A DNA stretch of 64,000 nt from Phycomyces nitens (lineage: Eukaryota; Mucoromycota; Mucoromycetes; Mucorales; Phycomycetaceae). Of this stretch, positions 49,225 to 60,778 are shown piece after piece (the stretch's first letter is position 1; every line of letters begins with the position of its first letter). Below the pieces are notes generated by a model. It was not told the origin of the DNA. It saw only the letters and a program-made list of their open reading frames with translations, and did no database searches. Made by a program: the position numbers and the translations under genes. Where the stretch lies: the NCBI GenBank assembly GCA_022702545.1, contig JAHRBC010000003.1, forward strand, positions 7,192,001 through 7,256,000. The letters are read 5' to 3'.

Positions 49225-52200
49225 ATGGAAGTAGTCCAGGTCCAGCCAAGGGACACATATCTTCACTATGTCCATGTGCCTACCAAAGGCATGTCCATCC
49301 ATTGGACATTCACAACAAAGCGTAAAAACATCGCATTCGGTCTCTACAAGCGCATCCATGACCCACCCCATCTCGCCACCCAGCCAGTAATGCGCCTGCA
49401 GAAACCAAACCAAACAACCACACACACCGAATTCCGTACCCCAAGTACATTGTCCTCCAATCACAGTCTCATGACAAACAGTAGTCAGAGTAAGTGTGCA
49501 GCATCAAACTCACATTCATTACACTCGTCCGAGCTGTCCATATCACATTAGAGACCGAATCACCCTCTGACGACGATCGCTCAAACTTCTTTGATACTGA
49601 CCCTTCTGCTACTTCCGCCAATCCTCCTACTCACAGACCCCGCTCAAAGTCGCTTGCCAAAGACAAATTGAAAGAAAAGGGGGAGCTGGAAGAAATAATC
49701 CCAATTGAGCACTACAACTCATCCAGCAACAAGACATCTGGATCATTTGTTGTCCAGGAGCCAGGGTATTATGTGCTTGTATTTGGTAGGTCTATTGTCC
49801 CTAGTCATTGGTTGGTTAGTTGGTTGGTTGGTTAGTTTATTGTTTCTCTCTAGATAATACATTCTCCAGAACTACACCAAAAGTATTGTCGTTTTCAGTA
49901 ACCCTTAGCGACAAAGAGACCAATGATCCTTTTGAGGATAATGCAAACGATATAGCGGGCTGGATCCTTAAAAAGAGACGCAAGAGATTACAAGGTAGAG
50001 GCGATTTATATGGCTCTTTGGCATCTTACGACCTTTAGATTAACAAGATGTATTATATAAAAGGCTGGGCCAAGCGGTGGTTCCAGTTGTCTCACGCAGG
50101 TATACTTTCGTATGCCACATCTCCTACGGGTGTCAAGCGGGGGGCTATCCAGATCAGAGTCGCCACCTTGACATTTAATGAGCCCCAGCGTATGATCCAC
50201 ATTGACTCTGGAACAGTGATCTATCATTTAAAGGCACTCGATAAAAATGACTTTGCACTCTGGTGTACTGCATTCAAAAGATTCAAGGCCACTGAAGGAT
50301 GCGAGGGCAATTCAAGAGGTTGGGAGGTACCTGAAAATAGTGTGGATACTTCCCATGGATCCGCAGACCCTGTACAGACGGCAATTACAAAGGGTATCGA
50401 GAGTGCTCGCAATGTTCAATATGAAGTGGAAAACTATATGCAAAATGCAGATCACATAAAGCACATCCTTAATCGTGTTGGTCAAATCCAAGGTTTGGAA
50501 GACTTGAAGCCTCATATTACTGCATTCTACACACAACTTGAAAAAGACAAGGATCATATCCAAAAATCCATGAGGCAGCAAACAACAGAATGGAAAAATG
50601 TACAGGAAGCCTTTCAAACCTTTATCCATCCAAGTCATCAGGGCTCACCGAGAAACCGCAACCTATTCTCTATTCAAGAAGGGATGTCAGAAGTAGATGG
50701 AGGCTCAGGAGGAGAATACAGAGGAATCTACAAGTCTGGAAGTGAGTCATCTTCTACGCGCATGTCTACCATGTCAGACATGTTCTTTGATGCCGAAGAG
50801 AATATCCTGAGCGAAGAAGAGGATGTGTCAGACTCTTCAATATATTCTGACGACGACGACGACGATGACGACGATGAGGACGACGACGATAGAATTGACG
50901 ACAATGGAGATACCGCATCAAAAAGTAAGACACTTGAGATATAGCGTGTTTCAATAACCAACAATCCATCTGTAACTATAGGCAGCAAAAAACAACGAGA
51001 AACAATCGACTTTACACGAATTGGTAAATGCCAAGAACGACGCAAGACTCTTCCGTCTCCATCCGTAGGGGATCCTGCGTCTGCCATATCAATCTTTCGC
51101 AAAAATGTAGGCAAGGATCTATCACAGGTTGCTATGCCTGTGAGCATGAACGAGCCAATTAGTCTACTTCAAAAAGCATGCGAGGATCTAGAGTATTCTG
51201 AACTTCTTGACAAGGCTGCTGGTATGAATGATCCAATGGACAGACTCATGTACGTTGCTGTGTTTGCCATTTCAAGTTATGCCTCCTCTCAATACCGCAC
51301 TGGTCGAAAGGTACTCTAGAGCTCATTAGATTCTATTGAAAATAACAATTGAATCAACCATAAAGCCCTTTAATCCAATGTTGACCGAGACCTATGAAAA
51401 CATCCGGCCAGACAAAGGGTTCAGATTTATCGCAGAAAAGGTTTCACATCATCCGCTAGTAATTGCTGTAAGTAAGATGAAATGTAGACACAAAAAAAGG
51501 TTATTGATGGCTTGGTTTGGATTTTATGCTCTCTAGGCTCATGCCGATTCAAAGAACTACAAATACTGGCAGGCTTCCAAAGTCAAGAGCAAATTCTGGG
51601 GAAAATCAATGGAGTTCATGACCGAAGGAACATTCCACATCACACTCACTGGCCATGAAGACCACTATACGTATTTCAAGCCCTCAAGCTGGATGCGCAA
51701 CATGATTGCAGGCGAGAAATACCTGGAGCATGTAGGCGAGATGAAGGTGCAGGACCACACTTCGGGTGCCTATGCGTCTGTAACCTTTAAAGAAGGTACA
51801 GGCGGTGGTCTGTTTGGTGCACCCACCAAGCGAGATGATGTGGTGGCTACTTTGTTTGACAAGGATGGCAAGAAATGCCGTAGACTGGTTGGAAAATGGA
51901 GCCAATCAATGGCAGAAGAGGTTGATATGAACGGATCAACGTTTACTGTTCTGTGGCATGCCAATCCACCGCACGTCAAGGATTATCAAAAGTATTATGG
52001 CTTTACACGATTCTGTGTGGAATTGAATGAAATAACGCCTATTGAGGATCATAAGATTCCCAAGACCGATAGTCGGTTACGCCCTGATCAGTCGTTGTAT
52101 GAACAAGGTAAAGAGCACTGGGATGGGATAACAAGCATTTTCTAGGTTCTGATGAGGTTTGGTCTGGTTGATAAATCATTAGGTCATGTCGATGAGGCAG

Positions 52201-52436
52201 ACAAAGAGAAGCAGAGAATAGAACAGCTTCAAAGAGAACGCCGCAAAGAGTATGAGCAAAATGGAATAGAGTGCAAACCACGCTGGTTTAAGTTGGAGAG
52301 TGATCCATTTGAAGAATTTCAACTTGCTCCAGCAGAAGACCAAGAGTCAAAGGGGCTGTCGTGGCATTATACTGGGAAGTACTGGCAGACTCGAGAATCA
52401 GGACAATGGCCAGATGATATTCCTGACCTGTGGTAG
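49225..52436 (+). CDS. OSH3: oxysterol-binding protein, Osh3-like (GOLD, PH and lipid-transfer domains)
   Basis: Exons 49225-49489, 49552-49785, 49854-49994, 50064-50924, 50982-51310, 51366-51467, 51537-52107 and 52183-52436; 918 residues. Osh3-type proteins exchange PI4P at ER-membrane contact sites. A GOLD-like N-terminus ([18 protein letters not shown]...[13 protein letters not shown]) is followed by a PH domain ([30 protein letters not shown]). A long linker has a run of about 15 Asp/Glu residues encoded near 50849-50889. The ORD begins about residue 545 ([18 protein letters not shown]). Its signature is altered: NPMLTETYE in place of NPLLGETYE, and EKVSHHPL at 634-641 in place of EQVSHHPP. 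The PI4P-binding His pair is kept. The C-terminal helix [18 protein letters not shown] and SWHYTGKYW are typical. The FFAT status is unclear. Frame holds at all junctions. Confidence 0.9.
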
Positions 52437-52664
52437 ATTATATAAAAGACGTTTATTATAGTAATGAAGAAAAGTTGTGTATTTTGCCTTTTAATAATAT
52501 TTAACAAGAGTTTGGATTTGGGATTAATAATAGCTTTGATTCCGGGACAATCTAACCAACTCACAAAGAAGTATTCCAATACAACTGGTGCCCTTTAACC
52601 TTTTATGACCTCTGATAATATATATATATATAAATATATATATATATACGGAGATTTTTTACGC

Positions 52665-52886
52665 TGGGAATTAGAAAACGTCTTTTATGGAAATTTCAGA
52701 TAAAGAGCTTTTTATTGGTCTAAAAAATAGAAATATATCGAAATTATAGGTGGATTTAGGTCGTCCTACGTGTAATTAGGAATCAGAAAACGTCTTTTAT
52801 GGAAACTTTAGATGAAGAGCTTTTTATTGGTTTAAAAAAATATAGGCATATATTGAAGTTGTGAGTGGGTCTTTTCTAGGCAGACT
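52665..52886 (+). repeat. two direct copies of a ~115-base dispersed repeat
   Basis: Both copies contain AGAAAACGTCTTTTATGGAA, then AAAGAGCTTTTTATTGG-type sequence and a run of A. The second copy (about 52765-52886) continues through GAAGTTGTGAGTGGGTCTTT. A third copy lies inverted at 61566-61686. Confidence 0.8.
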
Positions 52887-53219
52887 TTGCATAATCCAAA
52901 TATTAGAAATTATACCTACCTTGCCTTTGTACAGATAACATTTTACAGCCATTAGCAACATTTCTTTTTCTACACAAATCTTTTTTTTCTTCAAGTTAAT
53001 AAATATTCATTTCGATAAACATAAAGAGACAATGATAGAGAACATATCTATCAAAGTATGAGTTTACAAAAGTGATTTAAATTAAAGTTCAAGCCTTTTC
53101 AAAACTACCATATGCTGAGAGCTGTTTATCGTGACTTGCACTATAAGGACCGGCTTCTCTATCAAAGCACGAAATAGATGGCATGACAACTACTTACACC
53201 GCGAGTGAAATGTCTCGCC

Positions 53220-53480
53220 TATGCCAATGACCTCATTGTCTTTCTCCCCAACCTACCTAGCCTCCACTGTCTTCAGAACCACTTGTCTACGTACTCCCTC
53301 GCTTCCAACGCACACATTAATATGCACAAGACCTGAGCTCTCTCCCTCTCTGGCCGTCCTATGCTCTTTTGGCAAGACGCCCTGTCTCAGTACCAGATTC
53401 TTGATCAACATGACTGTCGCTCGTCACAACCTTTGATCTACCTGGTCTGATTCCACCCTGGTTGTCCTTCCTGTTGTTGG
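53220..53480 (+). mobile_element. decayed LINE reverse-transcriptase fragment
   Basis: One frame reads YANDLIVFLPNLPSLHCLQN, then STYSLASNAHINMHKT, stop, ALSLSGRP and later HDCRSSQPLIYLV. This follows the non-LTR reverse transcriptase pattern around the catalytic motif (normally YADD, here YAND) and the downstream SLSG and P-x-YLG blocks. Stops interrupt it and neither end of an element is visible. The GC content is far above that of the flanks, as expected for an insertion. Confidence 0.7.
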
Positions 53481-53744
53481 GCCACTCCCCCACCCCTGAC
53501 TTCCGCCTCCCTCTCTTGTTTCCTGACCTACGCCCTGCTCCTTTCCGTCATCTCGACAGCTCCTCCCCAACAACTGCTTGCAGTCGCCATCCTCGAAGAT
53601 GACTCAAAATATATAATTATCAATATAATCGAGCCTTATGATCGATATATATTGAATGACGCCCATCACGAACGCCGTTTTTGATTTGAACTGTCAACTT
53701 TTCCCACTAAAAAAAGGAAGATATCAAGATATCAAGATATCCAA

Positions 53745-54363
53745 GTGGTTTTAGTGTCATCAGTTGAAAACGGAGGGATCATGAAGCTTAAAATTGACAA
53801 CAGAACCTGCAATTTACTGATCACATCAAGCCTTCGTCTCGATTGTGAATCAGTAAACCTTGGAGCTTCCACATATCACTTTCAACCCTCTAGTGAAACA
53901 AGAATATTCTTGGACAGCAGATCCCTGGAGAAGCCGTATGAGCTATTTGAGCAAGAAGACGATGAACCTCAAGCTGGTCCGTTCCTTTATCAACTAAAGC
54001 AAATAAGATCAAAATTTTGATCATATTTCAACATACTCTCGCCGCAGGGTTTCGTCGTTGTTTGGGATGCACCTCGAATTCCAACCTTGCTCAATTTGGA
54101 CCCCAGCTGATCAAGACTCGGACCAGCATACAACTTCACAAGGGAAATTGAGGTCGCTTATCTTCCAAAGGATTGCGGTCAAAGTTGTTCGTGATTGCAA
54201 AGATGCCAAACTAAAAACCTCGGAACTTGAGTTTCCATCATTAAAAGATGGCTCAAAAGTACAAATCATCAAGCAGAAAATACAAGCTCTTGGTGAAACA
54301 ATATCAATCATAGAAAATAATAAAAAGAAGGTTGACATGATCAAGAAATTTGCATATTACTAG
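53745..54363 (+). CDS. possible unidentified gene or gene remnant
   Basis: Two open frames of 91 (53745-54020) and 101 residues (54058-54363) lie in a row, separated by a stretch with an acceptor-like CGCCGCAG at 54041-54048. Their sequences are varied and hydrophilic (SLEKPYELFEQEDDEPQAG; VKVVRDCKDAKLKTSELEFP). I could not join them in frame with a normal donor, so this may be a decayed gene. Family not recognised. Confidence 0.3.
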
Positions 54364-54740
54364 TATTAACATTGGTATGTTTCTCATTTACATGCACAAT
54401 CTTTTTTTTTATAAATGTATTAACAGCATAATAATGGCAACGTTGATGAAACAAAGACAGAGGATGTGGTTATAGGCTTCCTAGCCGCACTTTTATTCTC
54501 GCCTCATAATATATATATATATATATATATATAATTATCGTATATTCCTCTCCTTTATACCTTTCGTGTAAAGATCAAGCTTTTGGAGAGCCAACTAGTG
54601 GGAAGAGGAGGGAAAGAAATTATAGCTAAATTAATTAATAAGATGTCCTTTTTTTAAAAGAAGTTTTGGAGGTATTCCTTCCATGTTGAACAAGGGTGGA
54701 TAGCCACCACATTCTCTGTCTTCGTTTCACCAATGTTTCC

Positions 54741-56014
54741 ATTTACTCCATGAATAAAATAGCTAGAACCTTTATATTTTGTAGAAACAAAGGTTATTAC
54801 ATATATTTTATAAATGTTGAAACAAAAAACAGTTTTTTTAGTACTTTGTTGCACTACCACGGGCATCAGTCACCGCTTGACATCTTCCTTGCATGCTCTC
54901 AACTAGGCGCTTTGCATACTCGATGCCTAACTTCGCCCATTCTTCTTGTAGAGCTACCTCCAAATCATTTAGATTGTTGATAGATGTTCTCTTCTTCTCA
55001 ACCTGCCTTTCGAGAGCACTCCATATATGCTCGATGGGGTTCAGATCAGGACTTTGAGCTGTCCAGTACTCAAATCCCCTGATCTGATGAGTCTCTTTTC
55101 ACCATTGATCATATCTACCCGTATGACAGCTTGCGCCATCTTCCTGAAGAATAAAGTCTCTCTCCTCACTTTCGGTAGTGGTTTTAAACCAAGAGTGGAA
55201 TGCAGATGCCAAAATATCAACATGTGGATCTTGGTTTACAGAATCCGTCTTGACAATCTTCAAAGGACCAAATCCTTTACCCCAAAAGCAGCCCCAAACC
55301 ATGATAACACCACCTCCCCACTTCACTGTTGACACGGTGTTCCTTTCCTCATATCTTTCTCCAACTTTTCAGAGCACTCACTTTCCACAAGCATTACCAT
55401 TCAGGCAGAAACGGGACTCATCAGACCAAACGACGTTATTCCATTGGTCGTCTGTTCAGTTCACTCGTTCTTTGGCTCAGCAAAGTCTATTCTTTTGGTA
55501 TCTTTCCGTTAAGCGAGGCTTATGTGCAGCAACACAAGATTTGAAGTCAAGCCGCTTGACAGATGCAATTAAAGTGTCTACAGACATTGATCTCCATGTT
55601 GCTTAATTTCGTTTTGAGCAGATTATATGAGGCAAATGGATCATCCCGTATGCTTCTTTCCAAGTGTCTTTCTGCTCTCTCATCAATTTTTCTTGGAGTA
55701 CCAGTTGATGTTTGAGGTAATTAGCTACCACGCAGCTTGATTCGTCTTTTGATCGTTTGCACACTAGGAATACTTATCTCAACAAGCTCTGAAATCTTAC
55801 AAAGTGAAAGATTGGGTTTCGAGAGGTGGAAAACTCCAGAGTATTTTTTCGAGTGATCGCTCCATATAGGGTCCACGAGTGCTTTTCTCAGGCTCTTCAG
55901 TTGGCATGTTGATTTGATTAATGATGTGTTGAGAAATGTGGATTATTTTTTTGAAATAGATATAAAATTTTATCATTTTTTTCCCAATTTTATTTAATAA
56001 AGTTCAGAGGAGTG
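54741..56014 (-). mobile_element. Tc1-type DNA transposon, copy 1 (defective)
   Basis: About 1.27 kb aligns with copy 2 at 59502-60778. The minus strand encodes pieces of a Tc1-type DDE transposase: a helix-turn-helix end, VIMVWGCFWGKGFGPL, and FILQEDGASCHTGRYDQW. A stop follows this W at 55099-55101, where copy 2 reads on. Frames also shift in the N-terminal part, so no active enzyme is made. The right end (TACACTCCTCTGAAC on the minus strand) corresponds to the TACAGTCACACTGAAC end of copy 2 with changes. Sequence to the left of 54741 does not match copy 2, so the left end seems lost or replaced. Confidence 0.85.
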
Positions 56015-57818
56015 TATAATTAGATACATAACCAAGACTTATCTTTGTATATTCATAAACAAAGTTTTGGCTCCAAGTTCCGGTCAGCGATATTCTTCTT
56101 CTGTAAAAGTTTCCCTGCATAGGAAATCTCATGATTTCCGCATATTTTGACAAAAACTCATTGACGTAGGAGGCTTGGGATCCTAAACACTTAAACATAT
56201 TGTCGGGACCATCTTCGTAAAACCAATCATTACGAGTCTTAAAAGGAGTATCTCCAACATTAACCGGCAAAATATTGGGATCATACTCTTGCTTTGGAGG
56301 AATATCGTCAACCGGTCGAGTAATAAGAGTTATGTTCAAATTGTTTGGACACTCCTTGCTGCTGCCTTTTATAATAAAGCGTGTATTCTCTATAGATAAT
56401 GTTTCTAGGCGGCTATAAGTCATGTCGATAGACTGGCACTTAAGTGTCGTAAAACTGCCGTAGACTGATGTTTTAACCAAACTCAACGTATCCAATTTTC
56501 TGCAATGAAATGACAGAAACCGGAGGACATCTGATGTAATTGTTGAGTGTCTTAAACCGAATGATTGGAGTTCAAATCTCTCTGAATTGTAGAATTCATC
56601 TTTAACCTTGATGTCAGCACTCAATAGTTTAAGATATTTCAAACGAGGTGCTGCACGGAGAAAGGTATCGATATCCGCAACCGTAAAAATACTGAGATCC
56701 AATTTGACCAGGTTGCAAAGGCTGTTCTCCATCCCCGTCAAGGTTATTGTGGTTGTATGATTACGGTTACATGTCTGATCAATTGATTCAATGGTCTTTG
56801 AACATCTCTCCAGGATGGTTTCTACGATGGTGTTGGAAGCAGCACAGAGATAATCAGCAAAAGGACCACTTGTTAGTGAAGTGATAATCCGTATGTGCTT
56901 TAATGGCGCGTCGTGAAAGTTGATCTTATCCATAAAAAATAAATTTCCGCCCTTATTGTCACTGGAGTATATACATTTTAGCTTTGTTAGCCGCTTAAAT
57001 GATATGGGCACTTGTTGAAATAACGCCATTGTGCTACGTCTTTGTACTTCGATATCGGTCAACAGATAGTTTATGTCAAGCTCAAGTGTGTGTAGGTTGG
57101 GATATTTGCGAGCAAGATAGCATAGCCATCGATAGTCTGTCCTATCGGATGCTATGCCCAAGGTTTTCAGCGTTGTGGCTGGAGATACGTTTGGTATACG
57201 TTCAAGGTCGGTATCAGAAAGAGTCAATAAATCTGTGCCGAGCCTCATGTATTCAAGGTGCTTTAGATGCGAGTGGATGGTCTCAAGATTGTTTACTGAG
57301 AATGATGCTATACTTCTGACCTGAATTTTATTTTGAATCGATAGGCGTCTTAAGAGGGGTAAGCACGCAATTGCTTCAACAACTGAATTTTCCTTGATAG
57401 TTTTATATGCATTATCGATATCCATGCGAAGCTCAGTCAATGATCTCCAGAGGTTCCAATCGGGTATACTTCCAAAGTCGTTCGATCGTAAAGGAGCTAT
57501 TGCAAAATAAAGATACTTTATATTTGGAAAGGTCTTTTGCAGTGCGTAGATTCCCTTGGCTTTTACATTAAAATTCTTGGATATAGTCAGATATCGTACA
57601 AGGTGTCCAATTTCATGGTATTTGTATCGGTTATCATGGGATGGATTCATAACGGTTTTTATGGCATCATCAGAAAGTATACTTATATCAGAGTATAGGG
57701 TATCCTGGAAAAGTCTTTTCCATGACTTGCACACCAAAGAACAAGATGTCTTGTCTCTAAATGAAAGATAATTCGCGATTTGTTCTATGATTTCTCGAGG
57801 AAATCCTGATAAAAGCAT
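56004..57818 (-). CDS. F-box protein with leucine-rich repeats
   Basis: Single exon, 604 residues. The N-terminal F-box reads FPREIIEQIANYLSFRDKTS and CSLVCKSWKRLF, the Skp1-binding motif of SCF ubiquitin ligases. The rest consists of degenerate leucine-rich repeats (LKHLEYMRL, LVKLDLSIF, LKYLKLLSAD, LDTLSLVKTSV), the likely substrate-binding surface. The C-terminal part (NDWFYEDGPDNMFKCLG) is less regular. Such single-exon F-box genes are often multicopy in Mucoromycota; that is general knowledge, not shown here. The stop codon (56004-56006) lies within the end of the adjacent Tc1 copy, so the last three residues (TLL) come from the transposon end. The original C-terminus may have been longer. 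Confidence 0.85.
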   Translation of the reverse strand: MLLSGFPREIIEQIANYLSFRDKTSCSLVCKSWKRLFQDTLYSDISILSDDAIKTVMNPSHDNRYKYHEIGHLVRYLTISKNFNVKAKGIYALQKTFPNIKYLYFAIAPLRSNDFGSIPDWNLWRSLTELRMDIDNAYKTIKENSVVEAIACLPLLRRLSIQNKIQVRSIASFSVNNLETIHSHLKHLEYMRLGTDLLTLSDTDLERIPNVSPATTLKTLGIASDRTDYRWLCYLARKYPNLHTLELDINYLLTDIEVQRRSTMALFQQVPISFKRLTKLKCIYSSDNKGGNLFFMDKINFHDAPLKHIRIITSLTSGPFADYLCAASNTIVETILERCSKTIESIDQTCNRNHTTTITLTGMENSLCNLVKLDLSIFTVADIDTFLRAAPRLKYLKLLSADIKVKDEFYNSERFELQSFGLRHSTITSDVLRFLSFHCRKLDTLSLVKTSVYGSFTTLKCQSIDMTYSRLETLSIENTRFIIKGSSKECPNNLNITLITRPVDDIPPKQEYDPNILPVNVGDTPFKTRNDWFYEDGPDNMFKCLGSQASYVNEFLSKYAEIMRFPMQGNFYRRRISLTGTWSQNFVYEYTKISLGYVSNYTLL

Positions 57819-58489
57819 GAAAAGGTTTTTTGAATAAATGTAAACTGGAAAGACAAGGTTTTGTTTTTAAGCGTTTCAAAGGCCTTTAAATATTTTTATT
57901 GGTAAATAAATATGATGCACAATATATTGTAGGATACACGGGGCGTTTTCCTTGGCAACGATCCAACATTCCATATCTGCCAAACGTACCAATACAACAC
58001 TCTTATTATATATAACACTCTTTCGATTCAAATCTCACCGTCTCGTTAAATCAACAACAAGAAACGTCTTGGAAAAACAAGGCATTTGTCAGATTGTCAG
58101 AAAGATCTAATCATCATCATCAGTGCTTTTCATTGTGTCACATTGTCATTTCATCTAAAACCCCCGTATGCAAAACAGCTCCCAAACCAACCATGTAATA
58201 GTAAAAAGCAAAAATAATGTTCAAAGGCCTTTGATTAGGATGATTTATGCCATCTTGAGAATACAATTAATCATAGCTTTACTTGTGAGCCAATAACTTC
58301 TACAAGAAACACAATGGGCGATTTCATCTCCAAGACTACTATACGCTGTACGGTCTGTAGGATATAAATATTGTCTTGTAGCACTTTATTTAAGACACGG
58401 TTATACAAAGTGCACAAAAGAAGCGATTGTATTCTGCTCATCATTCTAAAAAAAAGCAAACAAAGATGGGATAATATCTAGAATGATGA
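57819..58489. other. upstream region of the F-box gene
   Basis: 671 bases with the F-box promoter, ATCATCATCATC near 58111-58122 and no supported gene. Confidence 0.5.
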
Positions 58490-59034
58490 GCATGGATTCA
58501 TACCTTTTCCCAAGGATATAAACATAGAAATGTGGCGCTTTTTGTTGAAAAGATTGAGAAAAGACTGTATTGTGCCAATGAAACAGTTTGGAGGTGGTTG
58601 ATCAATGATTTGGGGGTTGTTGTTGACCAAGAGGAGTTGGCTCTTTAAAGTCTATAATCTACACTTTGGACTACTCTGCTTATATCAGCATATTGGAAAG
58701 AAAACTCGTCCATTTTCTGGACCACTTTATTAAGTTTATAGCAAGGAGTTTATATAACAATAAAACAATGTTTTTTTTTGTCAACAGTTAAAATTGGTTG
58801 AAGACTGGAAAAAGTGCCAAGGTGTCTCTGTAATAGTTTGTTCACCAAATATCCAACAGCTTGACCCTACTAGGATATTATGAGCACATATTGAGTGTAT
58901 ATTAAAGGCAAGTGTAACAGTATCAATAAGTAAAAAGAGTTGGATACTATAATTCACAGAGAGAAAGAAGATATCTGCTAAAGTATGTGAGGTATTGAAT
59001 GCCAATGCAAATGTTTATACATTAGATGAAGAAG
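58490..59034 (+). pseudogene. decayed gene, unidentified
   Basis: Two open stretches look clearly protein-like. First, 58490-58648 encodes 52 codons including KHRNVALFVEKIEKRLYCAN and ETVWRWLINDLGVVVDQ. Second, after an acceptor-like TTTGTCAACAG, 58788-59034 stays in one frame for 82 codons (LKLVEDWKKCQGVSVIVCSP, AKVCEVLNANANVYTLDEEG) except for a TGA and a TAA. It ends at a donor-like GGTTAGT. A further open stretch after TTTAG at about 59119 may continue it. The in-frame stops show it is broken. I do not recognise the family. It sits between the F-box gene and Tc1 copy 2. Confidence 0.5.
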
Positions 59035-59424
59035 GTTAGTGGTGTGTCTACCGAATATTAGAAATAATTAATGAATATTATATTTAAAGAATATATATTT
59101 TTATTCGTGTGTCTTTAGTCGTAGCCTGTTACAAGAAAGTAAAAAAAAAAATACAACAATCGAGTTAAAGAAGCTTTTCTCTTGATTTGAGAAATATTGA
59201 AATATCTCTTTACTACAGGGAAGAGTTTGTATCTCTCGCCATTATTTTGATCGTGACCTTGACTCCTCAAACTCGTCTCCAGAATAGTACCAAATGTTTT
59301 AAAAACTATATAATCCACACAATACATAAACAGATAATATGATCTCTCTTTTATTCATCTCTTTCAGGAACTTGTAATAAATAATAGCTTATCACAAGCT
59401 CAAGGCAAGAAAGTACTACGTCTA

Positions 59425-60778
59425 CAGTCACGCCAATTATTGTTCAGTAAAAATAAATCTCAAGCAATTTCAAAAATAGTTATACACCTTTTTCGAGAAG
59501 TATTTACTCCATGAATAAAATAGCTAGAACTTTTATATTTTGTAGAAACAAAGGTTATTACATATATTTTATAAATGTTGAAACAAAAAACAGTTTTTTT
59601 TTTAGTACTTTGTTGCACCACCACGGGTATCAATCACCGCTTGACATCTTCTTTGCATGCTCCCAACTAGGCGCTTTGCATACTCAATGCCCAACTTCGC
59701 CCATTCTTCTTGTAGAGCTACCTCCAAATCATTTAGATTGTTGATAGATGTTCTCTTCTTCTCAACCTGCCTTTCGAGAGCACTCCATATATGCTCGATG
59801 GGGTTCAGATCAGGACTTTGAGCTGTCCAGTACTCAAATCCCCTGATCTGATGAGTCTCTTTCCACCATTGATCATATCTACCCGTATGACAGCTTGCAC
59901 CGTCTTCCTGAAGGATAAAGTCTCTCTCCTCACTTTTGGTAATGGTTTTAAACCAAGGGTGGAATGCAGATGCCAAAATATCTACATGTGCATCTTGGTT
60001 TACAGAATCCGTCTTGACAATCTTCAAAGGACCAAATCCTTTACCCCAAAAGCAGCCCCAAACCATGATACCACCGTCTCCCCACTTCACTGTTGACACG
60101 GTGTTCCTTTCCTCATACCTTTCTCCAACTTTTCAGAGCACTCACTTGCCACAAGCATTACCATTCAGGCAGAAACGGGACTCATCAGACCAAACGACGT
60201 TATTCCATTGGTCGTCTGTTCAGTTCACTCGTTCTTTGGCTCAGCAAAGTCTATTCTTTTGGTGTCTTTCCGTTAAGCGAGGCTTATGTGCAGCAACACA
60301 AGATTTGAAGTCAAGCCGCTTGACAGATGCAATTAAAGTGTCTACAGACATTGATCTCCATGTTGCTTAATTTCGTTTTGAGCAGATTATATGAGGCAAA
60401 TGGATCATCCCGTATGTTTCTTTCCAAGTGTCTTTCTGCTCTCTCATCAATTTTTCTTGGAGTAACAGTTGATGTTTGAGGTAATGGACTATCATGTAGC
60501 TTGATTCATCTTTTGATCGTTTGCACACTAGGAATACTTATCTCAACAAGCTCTGAAATCTTACAAAGTGAAAGATTGGCTTTGAGAGGTATAAAACTCC
60601 AAAGTATTTTTCGAGTGATCGCTCCATATAGGGTCCACGAGTGCTTTTCTCAGTCTCTTCAGTCGGCATGTTGATTTGATTAATGATGTGTTGAGAAATA
60701 TAGACTATTTTTTTGAAATAGGTATAAAATTTTATCATTTTTTTTTCCAATTTTATTTAATAAAGTTCAGTGTGACTG
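59425..60778 (-). mobile_element. Tc1-type DNA transposon, copy 2 (defective)
   Basis: A 1,354-base element with CAGTCAC at the left end and its inverted copy GTGACTG at the right end, flanked by TA on both sides (59423-59424 and 60779-60780), the Tc1 target site. The minus strand from 60099 to 59602 is open for 165 codons and holds the C-terminal catalytic part: IMVWGCFWGKGFGPL, the second catalytic Asp in QEDGASCH and the third in SPDLNPIEHIW. The N-terminal part (start near MPTEETEKSTRGP at 60672) is broken by frame changes, so the element is not autonomous. Perfect terminal inverted repeats are short (about 7-9 bases). Confidence 0.87.

Larger units (their letters stand above)
52437..54740. 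other. start of repeat-rich island
   Basis: Holds two tandem copies of an approximately 115-base repeat (52665-52886), a LINE reverse-transcriptase remnant (53220-53480), two weak open frames (53745-54020 and about 54045-54363) and long (AT)n tracts (52617-52648, 54508-54532). No intact gene is supported. Confidence 0.6.

Noticed and set aside
55178..55606. Plus-strand open frames over both Tc1 copies (also 59936-60370)
   Set aside because: They are antisense to the transposase, which has recognisable catalytic blocks on the minus strand.
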